Source: Cliona cf. orientalis (taxonomy: Eukaryota > Porifera > Demospongiae > Clionaida > Clionaidae). From it: DNA of 64,000 nucleotides. Location: contig OZ005701.1 of assembly GCA_963930775.1 (NCBI GenBank), positions 992,001 through 1,056,000 on the forward strand, given 5' to 3'. A program made the translations under genes and the position numbers. The notes under the pieces were generated by a model, which did no database searches, was not told the DNA's origin, and saw only the letters and a list, made by a program, of their open reading frames with translations. Positions within the stretch are counted from its first letter, which is position 1; each line of letters begins with the position of its first letter. This document shows positions 30,894 to 42,205 of the stretch, piece by piece.

Positions 30894-31216
30894 GAGCGAG
30901 ACTACGCGTGTTTTGTCACGTGGAAATCATGTGACAGTCAGGTCAGCTTTATAGCTCGCGCTGCTCTTCTTGTTTGGTCCGCTCTCCTTATAGTCGCCTC
31001 CACTCTTCCGCATCTCAGTGGCAGGTAAGTATTAATACTGCTACCTATTATAGCTAGTATGTGGCCGGTGCCACGGTCACAGGCTAGACTGAGTGACTCC
31101 CTGAGTCATTCCGAACCTATCTGAGGGGCCCAAGTTGTACAAACGTCATTATCACTTTAACATTTTACCCCCTAGCTCCCCCCTCTCTTAACATCATAGC
31201 ATTTCAGTATAGTTTT

Positions 31217-31268
31217 AGCCTCGTTCCCAGGCCCTTCAAGAGGAGGAAAAAGGGCCTGGAACGAGGCT
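31217..31268. repeat. hairpin of the AGCCTCGTNCCCAGGCC family
   Basis: Arms AGCCTCGTTCCCAGGCCC and GGGCCTGGAACGAGGCT around an A/G-rich loop. A second copy at 31284-31330 has the arm AGCCTCGTACCCAGGCCC. Both lie in the inferred 5' intron of the orphan gene at 31846. Confidence 0.8.
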
Positions 31269-31845
31269 AGTATAGATTCAACATAGCCTCGTACCCAGGC
31301 CCTTTGAGGAGGAGGAGAAAGGGCCTGGTACACACTGTACGCGCATGCGCGAAGTTTACGGAGCATTTTCTAGTATAATTCGCCGGATATTGTCACTACC
31401 ACACGGTCAGACGTGTACGGACAACGTATATTTTAATATACCAAGCATCCCATGGCATCCGAAGTCGATAAAGCCTACAGACTGGATATTTCTAAAGAAT
31501 ATCGTACGGAAGACTTTCTACGCTCTCATTTGACTTTGTGTGCGCATGCGTTATTTTCCCAGTAAAAGCTGGGAATTCATATTTTTGTCCGCTTATCTGT
31601 CCGTAAACGTGAACCTTGACTTCAGGTGTATGCCTAAAAATCATTTTTGCTAGCAGCGTTTCGGGCTCAATAATATTATTATAGCTTGAAACCAAAATCG
31701 CTAAATTAAGTTGTAGCTATATGCTCATTTTCAAAATCGCTATAAATTAAATTTTAAGTGCCACTAACACTATAAGGTACTATTATTTAAGGGGGATTGT
31801 ATAGAAGTGGGGTTGAACTGTTTCTTCCATTTCTACCACAGCCTA

Positions 31846-33069
31846 ATGTCACAATTGAAGGCAATAGACAAGTCATTGACAACTGACGTTCCACCACAGC
31901 CAACTGATGATCTACCACAGTCACCAGATGATCAACCGCTGCAGCCTAAGAGACATAAGATGGCAATGCCACATGAACAAAGGAGTGTCAATGAGGCATA
32001 TTACATTGTGTGTATAAACTTTCCACGCATATTATCATCATCCGTTAATATGGAAGATCTCAAGCAAGAAGCCGAGCTCTACAATTTCAATTTAGACGGA
32101 AAATTTATTACCCGTTATACCGAATATGATGCTGATGGAGCTGTTTATAGAATCCACTTATTTGATTTCACAAAGTCAAAGGCGGCAAGTAGTGCCAAGG
32201 TGGAAGAATTTATCTTTATTCGGTCAAAAGTAGACACCAATAAGATTTTGAGTGAATCAGATGTGGAAACAAGATTTTGCATTAATCTCGAACTTACCAC
32301 TGTAAGTGCTGCAACTCAGGCGGTTACTGCTGCTGAACGTGCTGGTGAACAAAGAGTCTGTCAAATGATGTTTGATAAGAGTAGCAGTAATGAGGGTGTG
32401 AGAGCGTTTGTCGAGGAAGTATGCAGCGCACTGAATGTTTCAATTCCAGTGCCAGTACCCACCAGGGCTGTTTCAATTGTACCTCTCCCAAATGTTCCTG
32501 AAGTAATGTACAATGAACTTTTTTTTTCTCAAGTCAAAGAAGAAGCTACAAAGATGGGGTACACAGTAGTTACCAACAAGTATAATATTTCCGATTCCGA
32601 TTTAGCTATCATTTCAAAGCCTTCTCGGTACTCCCTTTTAAAACCTGATCTTGTCATTTATCACAGTGAGGAATTAGTCGCATATGTGATACATGCTCCA
32701 GTGGACGAAGAACCGAACGAAGAACTGAACGAAGAACCAGACGTGACCCTGTCAGCTGGAATGACAGAGAATAAATTAGACATTGAGTCTCAGAAACTTG
32801 GACAGTTGCTGGCTGGGATGGAGAAGGTTGCAGGAGACATAGCATTCCTGCATTTAAGTCAAGTGGGTATACCCTTTATAAAAAGGAAATTTAAGTTCAT
32901 CCAAGTTTATGGATTACAAGTGAATCACATAAGCCAAAGTTGCAAAGTGTATAAATTAGTAATGGACTTCAAGAACTGTAACAGCATGTTATACGTAGGT
33001 AAGCAGGAGTTGACACCGGCTGAAGCAATATCTCGATTACTTGTAACAATGAAGAAAAGGGCTACATAA
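31846..33069 (+). CDS. Orphan protein with possible degenerate PD-(D/E)XK-like domain
   Basis: A single coding exon, 407 residues. A pyrimidine-rich stretch ending CTACCACAG precedes the start, and a good donor (GGCAG|GTAAGT at 31022/31023) lies upstream. The likely structure is therefore a 5' UTR exon, one 5' intron carrying two hairpins, and one coding exon starting at this ATG (MSQLKAIDK). I do not recognise the family. The C-terminal third resembles a restriction-endonuclease-like core: KPDLVIY (D268) in a strand, a following strand AYVIHAP where E-x-K would be expected, and an E-N-K (308-310) leading into a Gln-rich helix, SQKLGQLLAGM. The strand position has lost the acidic-x-Lys, so catalysis is doubtful. 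The N-terminal 250 residues are mixed alpha/beta with no known motif. The coding potential is convincing; the function is unknown. Confidence 0.6.
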   Translation: MSQLKAIDKSLTTDVPPQPTDDLPQSPDDQPLQPKRHKMAMPHEQRSVNEAYYIVCINFPRILSSSVNMEDLKQEAELYNFNLDGKFITRYTEYDADGAVYRIHLFDFTKSKAASSAKVEEFIFIRSKVDTNKILSESDVETRFCINLELTTVSAATQAVTAAERAGEQRVCQMMFDKSSSNEGVRAFVEEVCSALNVSIPVPVPTRAVSIVPLPNVPEVMYNELFFSQVKEEATKMGYTVVTNKYNISDSDLAIISKPSRYSLLKPDLVIYHSEELVAYVIHAPVDEEPNEELNEEPDVTLSAGMTENKLDIESQKLGQLLAGMEKVAGDIAFLHLSQVGIPFIKRKFKFIQVYGLQVNHISQSCKVYKLVMDFKNCNSMLYVGKQELTPAEAISRLLVTMKKRAT

Positions 33070-33357
33070 TAATATTATTATAGATAAACTGCAAAATATG
33101 ATCATGCCACAATGAAGCAAAGAACTAGATCGTGATAATTATCGTAGTGCCTTAAGTGCAAAAATCAATACATTACAAAATTTAATATCAAATTTTCAGG
33201 GTCGCACTAAGTACGGGTCCCTTTTTGGGGGTGGGGTCTGGGGACGAGCACACGTGGAAAATGAAATGGGTAAGGGTCGTAATCGCTGGGCGGGGGCTAT
33301 CAATTTGACCTTTGACCTATACTGGTGGAGCCCACGTGGCATGCTTGGAGCTCGAGA

Positions 33358-34655
33358 ATGGATGAAGAACTAGAAGATATTCCAGAGGACTGCTCCGATG
33401 GAGGTATATCATAAAGTTACACGCCTTAGCTGTCGTTGGCTCCAAAAAATCACAACTTTCTGAGCTAGCAAAGCCTTGTACACATGTACATGTATGTTGG
33501 ATGCATGCAAATCTAAGTCTACATGTATGTACCGAGATCTATCAGATGTGAGTGAATTTTTTGTTATAGAAGATGATGACTCAGCTGGAGAGGCCATTGA
33601 AATGGACAGCGGGGGAGAGAGTGAGGATGGGGACGAGGCGGCCCCCGTGGGGAAAAAGGACGCAGGAAGAGGAGGGGAACAGTCGGGTAGTACAGGTGCT
33701 GCTGGTGCTGTGGAGGATAAGGTCTACGTCCCAGGCCAGCCCCTTGATGAGGGGGAGGAGCTTGTTCATGATAGCTCCGCTTATTGCATGTACCATGCCG
33801 TAAGTCTATCCAAATGTGCAGAGTTATCAGGACAAAAAATGCGATAATATTATTATATATAGGTTTCCAAAATTTAATGGACAGTACTTATAAAAAATTT
33901 TCGTCTCTTCTTCCTCTTTTAGGCGCAGACAGGAGCACCTTGCTTGAGTTTTGACATTCTTCGTGATTCGCTGGGCGATAGTCGAACGGAGTACCCACTG
34001 ACGGCCTACCTTGTGGCAGGGACGCAGGCTGAGGTCGCAAAACAGAACCTCATCATACTCATGAAGATGTCACAGCTAAAGAGCACAGAGGAGGAAGGTA
34101 TATGCACAGTACTGTCATTTTCGGAATAGTGTATACACTTTTGGGATAGTGAAGGGTGCCCTGTTTTAATAAGGTATAATAATTTATTATACCCTGATTC
34201 AATAATTAAATTTTTGCTGGGGATTGTGCATGGTATCAGAATATTGCTTTAGTCTCCTTTTGGATCGTGCATCTATAAAATGTGATCATATGACTTCAGG
34301 TGACAGTGATGACGAGGATGAAGACATCTTGGACGATGATGAACCACAGCTGGACACTGTCACGATACAGCACAACGGAGCTATAAATAGAATAAGAGTA
34401 TGACATCATTCTGTAGTTGATGGCAGTGTTATGCAGTTTGAATTTATTTTACATCCCCCTCCCTAGGCAGCTCCAATCACTGAACACAGACTGGTTGCCA
34501 CTTGGTCAGAAAGGGGTGTGGTCAGCATATGGGACATCGGCCGGCACATGTTACTGTTGGACAGTCCTAGTGCAGTGGGCGGGGCTTCGGGAAAGAATCT
34601 CAGCGGACACAAAGAGACACCACTCTTCACTTTCAGTGGACACCAGGTGCTTTCC

Positions 34656-34708
<53 letters not shown>

Positions 34709-37700
34709 ATATTATCTCTTCCTCCCTCCTATTCAATAAATTTTTAGCTGGCCATCATATTTTACCAAATTAATGATTTTGAAGATTCCATGCATGCATC
34801 TTTCTTGTAGACTGAGGGTTACGCTGTTGATTGGTCAAGAACTGTCATTGGTCGGCTGGCAACTGGCGACTGTTCCAAGAACATCCATATTTGGAACCCG
34901 AGGGACGACGGGTCATGGAATGTGGACCAGAGACCTTTCGCTGCTCACACGAAATCAGTGGAGGACATTCAATGGAGCCCAAATGAAGCAACTGTGAGGA
35001 GAAACTTCAATTTTTGTCCTCTCTCTCTTTGTTAAAAAAAATCTGACTAGATTTCCCATTAGTATTATTACGTCCCTTGAGCCTTACCAGATATTTGATG
35101 TGTATATTTTTGGGAGGGGGGAGGGGGGAGGGGGTGGAGATGGTGGATTATAACATCAAGGGCTTGTCTATAAGCCCTTGATAACATCTATCTTTAATAA
35201 TAATTATTACTGTTGTATATAACCCCCCCCCCCCCCCATCTCTGTGTTAATAATAAATTTCTGAGTATGCTTTAATGAGGTAGTATTTGAAGGATTGTTA
35301 TGTCCTAACCTGGAGGGCATAAAAGATGTGCTCTTCTACAAGTTCAGAAGGCCCACGATTGGTCAGAATTGAAGTGCCTTGTGCACAACAAGGGTGGCCA
35401 TAGAGATGCATTCTCGAACGAACGGCGCGAAGCGCTGCACGTTTCGAGAGGCCTGCTCACTCAGCAGGCCACCGAGCCTCGAGAATAGCGAGAGACGAGG
35501 TCTGTTCTTCATCATAGCCTGGTGGTAGATTTGACAGAGCGAGGACGTCGCCATTGCAGTACTGTGGCGAGTTCGAGCAGCTGCTATTGACCTGCATGGA
35601 GGGGTGTGGTCTACGAAGCATATAATAAGTTCAAAGTTCGTGCTGTTGCAGCTAGCTGGCATGCGCATTGTACTAATGATTGACAGCTAGGGAGATGAGA
35701 TTTTCTGTGAGCTTTAATACTGTGAATAACTCATGCATATTAGCCATTGTTCCATGATTGTGACATCAAACATACTTGACATTTACAATACAAGACTTAG
35801 TATGTTTGATATACCAATAATGTTACAAGTTATTCACAGTAATGCCCCCCAGGTAAGGACATTGATTGTCTGAAACAATATTTATCGTTGATTATGAGCT
35901 ACATTTTGATCTTTGTTCCAGTTCCATATCTATTACTGTTACCAGCCCTTGCTGTTACAAAGATATGCGTTTGCTATACTATGACATGTGTCTTTGAAGA
36001 AACTTTGTATGTATATGGCATAGTCTAACATGTTCAGGACCATGGTAGCTGTGTTCATCTGCTACATTTTGGTTTTTGTTCCAGCTCCATAGCTCTTTCC
36101 GTTGCCGAGATACACTTTGCGCGCGCCGCGGTATAGAGTTAATGATATTCATAGCTCTTAATTACGTCATACATTCCAACGTGAAAACCATACGCGTTTT
36201 GCTACCCCCTGTCCCAGCTCAATAAATAGCATTTTCTGGGAGGTACTATCGATAACGGGGCTAGACGGTGTCAGGGGTATCCCCTCTGGCACCTGCAGCT
36301 GAAAACTGCACGTGGTCCTGGGCATATATGGCTTACATGTAGGGGTCGCCCAGGTTCCTCCCTTGAATACCCCCCATCCCTGGAAGTATGCCAGCTGCGG
36401 TAATGTCCGCAGGGTCACTCCCAAACGGATCACCGAAGCTGCGGCACCTCGGCCCGGGGGGAGGGATGATTGGGACTATTTTTCCATCATTTTGATGTAA
36501 CAATTGTTAATTATTCACAGTATTGCCCTCCACTATTTCACTATTTCATTTTGCTTTGGACGTTTCAGCCTCTGAGCGACCAATCGGATCACAGTATTTG
36601 TTACAATGTAGGTATTGTAGGTATTGTAAGGTATTGTAAAGTATTGTAGGGTAATGTAGGTCAGGAATCTGATTGATCAGTTGGCGGTCCACTATTTCAC
36701 TTTGTTTTGCTCGGGATGCTACAGCCTCGGGCCTCTGAGTGACCAATCGGATCACAGTATTTGTTACAACTATAGGGTAATGTAGGTATTGTAGGTATTG
36801 TAAGGTATTGTAGGGTAATGTAGGTCAGGAATCTGATTGATCAGTTGGCGGTCCACTATTTCACTTTGTTTTGCTCGGGATGCTACAGCCTCGGGCCTCT
36901 GAGTGACCAATCGGATCACAGTATTTGTTACAACTATAGGGTAATGTAGGTATTGTAGGTCAGGAATCTGATTGGTCAGTTGGCGGTCCACTACTTCACT
37001 TCGCTTTGCTCGGGTTGCTAAATCCAGCCTTGGGCCTCTGAGTGACCAATCGGATCACAGTATTTTCTATACATACCTGTGTGATGTCAATTATGAGGCA
37101 GGCTCCTTGTTAATACGGAAATTTACATGACATTGTACATTACTGTAGTATTAATATTATATAATCGTGCAGGTCTTTGCATCCTGTTCCGTGGACCAGA
37201 CCATTAGGATATGGGACTCTCGGGCCGCCCCTCACAAGGCCTGCATGATCACCACCAGGGCACATGACAGCGACGTCAACGTTATATCGTGGAACGAAAA
37301 GGACCCGTTCATTGCATCGGGCGGAGACGATGGCGTCATTAAGATATGGGATTTGAGACAGTTCAAAAAGTAAGCCCGTTTTCTATGATAGTTGGAAATT
37401 TTTCTGTTGCAATCTGCAAGGTTATAGGATAGGACCTGGTGATATTGCCATACCATGGAGATGGAATTTTTTATTTTTCATGGAAAGGCAATCTTCACAA
37501 TTTTTTTACTATTAAATTTTGACAATTTACTCGTTAAGTTTACTCTCTCTCTCTGTTCCTCCCTCCAGAGGTGAGACAACTGCCCAGTTCAAGCACCATG
37601 GAGGGGCCATCACGTCCATCGAATGGCATCCAGATGACTCAACAGTCTTTGCATCAGCTGGGGAAGATGACCAGGTCAGCAAATTTGTAGACAATTAATT

Positions 37701-37890
37701 GATTAAGTATACTCTGAAAAGATGGTTATTATAGAGCTTATGTAGATGTTATAACATCTACATAAGCTCTATAATAACCATCTTTTCAGAGTATACTTAG
37801 GGGAAAGAAAGAAATTGAGATCTAGCTGGGAATTATTGAACCTTTGATTCCCAGCTTGATCTCATTTTCTTCCTTATCCCTAACCATACA

Positions 37891-37926
<36 letters not shown>

Positions 37927-38175
37927 CTCGAGTTCCCTTCCTATATACCTCATCTCTTTTTGTCTTTTTTCTCACAGGTTGTCCAGTGGGACTTGGCAGT
38001 TGAAAAGGACTCCACTACTGAGGCGGACACTCCCGAGGGCATTCCCCCTCAGCTGCTCTTCATCCACCAGGGACAGAAGGAGATAAAGGAACTCCACTGG
38101 CACCCCCAGCTGCCCGGGGTACTCGTAACCACCGCACTCAGCGGATTCAACATCTTCAAAACTATCAGTGTTTAG
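33358..38175 (+). CDS. GRWD1: GRWD1 (Rrb1) glutamate-rich WD-repeat ribosome assembly protein
   Basis: Nine exons, all in phase: 33358-33403, 33570-33799, 33923-34097, 34300-34397, 34467-34646, 34811-34993, 37173-37369, 37569-37674 and 37978-38175; 470 residues, close to human GRWD1. The N-terminus is acidic. Next comes the family block [19 protein letters not shown], a second acidic stretch ([14 protein letters not shown]), and WD40 blades with ends such as VSIWDIG, IHIWNP, IRIWDSR, IKIWDLR and VQWDLA. Yeast Rrb1 is the chaperone of ribosomal protein L3; GRWD1 is nucleolar and also binds histones. Intron 6 (2.2 kb) holds tandem repeats; intron 8 holds a perfect 96-bp palindrome. Confidence 0.93.
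34662..34707. repeat. (CT)n microsatellite, GRWD1 intron 5
   Basis: About 46 bp of CT repeat just after the donor of exon 34467-34646, pyrimidine on the sense strand. A second (CT)n tract, 37893-37922, precedes the acceptor of the last GRWD1 exon. Confidence 0.95.
35151..35184. repeat. small hairpin related to 9458-9496
   Basis: Arms ATCAAGGGCTT and AAGCCCTTGAT in GRWD1 intron 6. It is flanked by a G-rich run (35113-35135) and a C run (35222-35236). Confidence 0.6.
36530..37070. repeat. tandem repeat, about four units of 135-165 bp, GRWD1 intron 6
   Basis: Units begin near 36531, 36689, 36853 and 36988. Each contains CCACTATTTCACTTTG (with variation), CCTCTGAGTGACCAATCGG and GGTCAGGAATCTGATTG. 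Internal GGTATTGTA subrepeats vary in number and account for the differing unit lengths. No coding potential is seen. Confidence 0.9.
37704..37799. repeat. perfect 96-bp palindrome, GRWD1 intron 8
   Basis: Two 48-base arms are exact reverse complements with no spacer; the centre reads GATGTTATAACATC. A second, imperfect hairpin follows immediately (37801-37881, arms about 34 bases with some mismatches). Its right arm, GATTCCCAGCTTGATCTC, resembles the tRNA-derived tail at 52106-52150. Confidence 0.95.
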
Positions 38176-38558
38176 CAGTACCAGTACTAATACTGTTACT
38201 GGTGCACGACCATACATATTATTATAATTATGTAAGAGTTGGTATGTTTTGTGTACAGTGTATATGTTTAATAATATTATTATTGTGCGTATGATATATT
38301 TTTATTACATGACATTGTGTGTTTGGTTGCATGGGGAGGTCCACTTTATAATAACTATTATTTCTTCACACAATACAATAATACAATAATATCATGAGAT
38401 TGTACAAAACTAAAGTGTCATGCAGAAGTTCTAAATTATTGTAATAACATTATTATTAAGTTCTTATAGATCGATGGGACAGGGTATAATTTTTGCTTTT
38501 AGCTAATAAAAAGGAGGCATGCCTGACATACTAGATCTATAAAAAGTAATAGCAATTT
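38176..38558. other. convergent 3' intergenic region GRWD1 / NADSYN1
   Basis: 383 bp of AT-rich sequence between two opposing stop codons. It should hold both 3' UTRs; a TTTATT at 38301-38306 is a candidate minus-strand polyadenylation signal for NADSYN1. Nothing else was recognised. Confidence 0.5.
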
Positions 38559-40970
38559 TCATGACTTGTGGAAAAGCTGAGCTATCCATGAAGTTGGTTC
38601 TTTCTTCACCACCGGATCATCGCCACCTTGATGGTGCTGTTTCTGCCCAGCGGCTGCTGAGCTCGAGCTAGGGCTCTTCATCAGTAGCTTACCAGACACT
38701 GGTCGAGACAAAATGGCCGCCAGTCCCGAACCAATACTCAGCGATCGACCATGCCCCCCTCCTCTCGATCCCCCTCCAGATCCGCTAGTGCTGGAATTTT
38801 GAGAGGAGGAGCCATTTTTCGTGGTCGTTTTCTGACTCCCCCTACCGGCTGAGGAGCCGGAGGAGGGGGAGGAGGAGTTTCGTGGTGGAGTGGTGACCTT
38901 TGACCCTCCCAGCGCCCGCCGAAGGGACGGTGCGGAGGGTGTGGCCAAAGAACGGAGACGTTTGGTCTGTGGAGTTGGTCCCTCCATGGGAGCGGGAGGA
39001 GAAGAGCCACTGCCATTACCACTCTCGCTCACTAGGGCAGCCGTCTGCCAGCTTTCTGAAGATGTAGATGAATCCGTTGAAGATGTTGAACCGAAAGCTC
39101 CAGTGGATTTTCTCTTCGTACCAAGGTGAGTGTAGGTATTCGTGCGAATGATGACCTCTGACCTCTTCCCATTTTCTCCCTCTCCCTCGCCTTCAGAAGC
39201 TTGCTCATGTGCATGGTCACTGGAATCGCCACCCTCTCTCACTGCTTCTGGTGCTGTTTCAAAGTCCGATTCCGGTGACGATGCCTTGGTTCCATTCACA
39301 CTACTACCACCACTTGGTGGGTTTGGTTTGCTAGCGATGACTGATACAGCATGCCTCACACTTTTTGGACTAGTGTGCTTGCGCTTGCTGCTCGACTTTG
39401 AAGGAGAGGTCTTAGCAGGAACTTTTTTCTCATCAGATCTAGAAGTAGTCGCGGCCGTATCGCCACCTACTCCTTGTTTCTTTCGTAGCTGGAGGCTTTC
39501 CAAGATGGCAGTAGCTGATCTTGATGATGAAGAAGAGCTAGCAGCAGCCATCGAAGAAGGAGGGGGAGGGGGAGGTGATGTACTGGTAGGCTTCTTGGCT
39601 CCAGAGCGAGTGGAACGCAAAGCAAGGAGGGTGGAGATACGTGGAGAATCACGTCCACTGATTGGTTCGTTTTGTTCATGGCCGGCCCTCTTTGACGATG
39701 ATGCAATGATGACATCATCCTCGAGATGCATAGGAGGAGGGGGAGGGGCACTGGGTTGGGAGGACGGGGTCAAGAAGCTGAGCCGAGTATCCATGGGAGG
39801 GAGGGAGGGGTAGACACGCTGGTGGGTGGAGGCTGTCTCAAACCGGCTCAAATCTTGCAAAGAAGAAGACGAAGAATTCCTCTCTGGCTCTCTCTCTCTT
39901 TCTGTACCTTCTTTCTTTCTCCTCTCCTGTCTCTCTTCTTTCTCACTGCCACCCTCAGCAGCTGCGGAGACTTCCATGTTGTCAGGTTGGTCGTTGTCGG
40001 CAGATTGTTCATCCCGTACTGTGCTGTCGTTCACTTTGTCCTCTGCCACTATTGATTTTCCCAGTATGCGGGCAACCTGGAAATAAGTCAAGACCATGGA
40101 AGCTTAAATTCTCTAAATTGGATTGATTATTAGCATGCAAAGCTAACATTCTGGAAGCTACTACATGTAGCTTGATACCACTAGATGAAAATCTATCTCT
40201 ACACATACATGTACAACTAATTTCAATGGTTGCTGTACCTGCACCTATGGATACAATATTCTCTCATCTACATGTATATGTATATGCATGTAGGCCCAGA
40301 GACAAAGGCTAACTAACTAACTGCTAACACACACATACATGTAGCCTCATCCCCAGGCCACTCCCACGTTTTCAATGTGACTCCCACATTTTCAATGTTA
40401 TGTGAAAATGTGGGAGTGGCCTGGGGACGAGGCTACATATTATATGTACAGTACTCCTCCATCCCCCCTCACACACACACACACCTCGAGGTCAATGGCT
40501 GCAAACTGCCAGCTCCAAGCCGTGTTGTAGAGAAACTGTCGGAGGTCGAACCTGTTGTCGTCGGGGCTGTAGTTCTCGGCGTGGTAGGAGGGAGTGAGAG
40601 TAGTCAGCTTGTGACGGTTGATCGAGTAGTGCTTGAAGAAAAACTTCACCTTCTCAGCGATCTGCATGGATAGAATAAAAATGTGTATGCAAAATTTAAA
40701 TTTTTGTCAATTTTATACGCAATAATATATTCGCTGTATAAGTTAGTATAGGTGAACTATTTTTACGTAAAAGCTTTTTATGAAAATGAAAAAAATTTAA
40801 TGACAAAAATTTCGCAAATCACAGTAGTATATTCACTAACCTGCTCGACAGTGTATTTTTCCTTCCACATGTGGACCAGTTTGCAGAACATACTGTAAGG
40901 ACCACAACGATAGATCTTGCGCAGTCTACCAAATACAGAGAGCTCATCGTACGTCATCCCCATATCATCC

Positions 40971-41034
<64 letters not shown>

Positions 41035-42129
41035 GGGGGGAGGAGGGGCTAGAGTGACATACATATACTGCCATGCATATCAGTCCTCACCTCATCATTC
41101 TGAATATGGTGGTCAGTAATCGGCTCAAGCTCAGCTGTTGGCTTGGCCTTCAGGATACTGCAACAAATCCAAACAAAGCAAACATATATGTATATACTCA
41201 AAATTTATATTACTGCGAAAAGTCTGAGCTAGTAGAATCTGATACATGCAGATAGATGACTTACTTCTTGAGCTCAGGATACTGAGGTGCCATGTATCTA
41301 CAGAATGAGCGTAGATCCGTCTTGCTGATTCCTCCAATCGGATTGATGTCAGCGCTGGAGCAGTCGTACTTGGTGAAGTAACCCCTCAAGCTTTCGTCGA
41401 CGTTTGCCGACCCCAAAACCAGCAGGGAGCCAGGTTTACCTGCAAGAGAGGGTTTATACATGTAAGTGCAAGAGAGGGTTTTAAACTAGTGGTACAGCTC
41501 TTGGAGGGAGAATAATATAAAGGGGGCACGCCAAATAGGCAGTCATTGTTAGAGCAAATTTTCTTTAAAATTGATACTAACTTATACAAGATATGACGTA
41601 CAATAGAACAAAACATACTGTTTACATAGCCTCGTTTCCAGGCCACTTAATGACTAAGAAAATCTTTCTCACCCTGTGTCCATGGTGTTAGCTGGGCGTA
41701 GAAATACGAGAGCACCATCCGACAGCGAGCCTGCACGTTCTGAAGGGCAAGGTTCTCAACCTCGCTGCCACCGTGAACTTTGAACTTTGGCAGCATCACA
41801 CTCGACTGCAAGTAAAAAAAAAAATCCAATGTATCATTAAAGAGGCAATTCAGCACACTAGAGTACAGTAGAATATCTCTCTCTATCATGGCTGCCCTCA
41901 CTGACCTGAGCGAAGATGGCGACATTAGCGCTGATAGCCTCGTCAATGTTGATGGAGATGTGATTGGATCCGATCTGCTCAGCCAATCGACGAGCTCTCT
42001 CTTGAGTCTCACCGGAGGAATTCACCGTACTCATGTAACACGTCGTGAACAGCTGTCTGCAGTATTAGATACACAGCCTGTTACTGACCATTGTTGATTT
42101 ATTATAGTCCCTCCCTCTGCCTCCCTCTC

Positions 42130-42205
<76 letters not shown>

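Noticed and set aside
36167-36433. Minus-strand frame of 88 residues in GRWD1 intron 6
   Set aside because: It could be a retroelement fossil, but I recognise no motif, and there is no support for expression or splicing.
36530-37070. CRISPR-like array (regularly spaced similar units)
   Set aside because: Units are contiguous tandem repeats of 135-165 bp without distinct spacers, in a eukaryotic intron.
39142-39813. 223-residue plus-strand open frame opposite the NADSYN1 tail
   Set aside because: It is the antisense shadow of a Ser-rich exon; the minus-strand frame splices in phase to NADSYN1.
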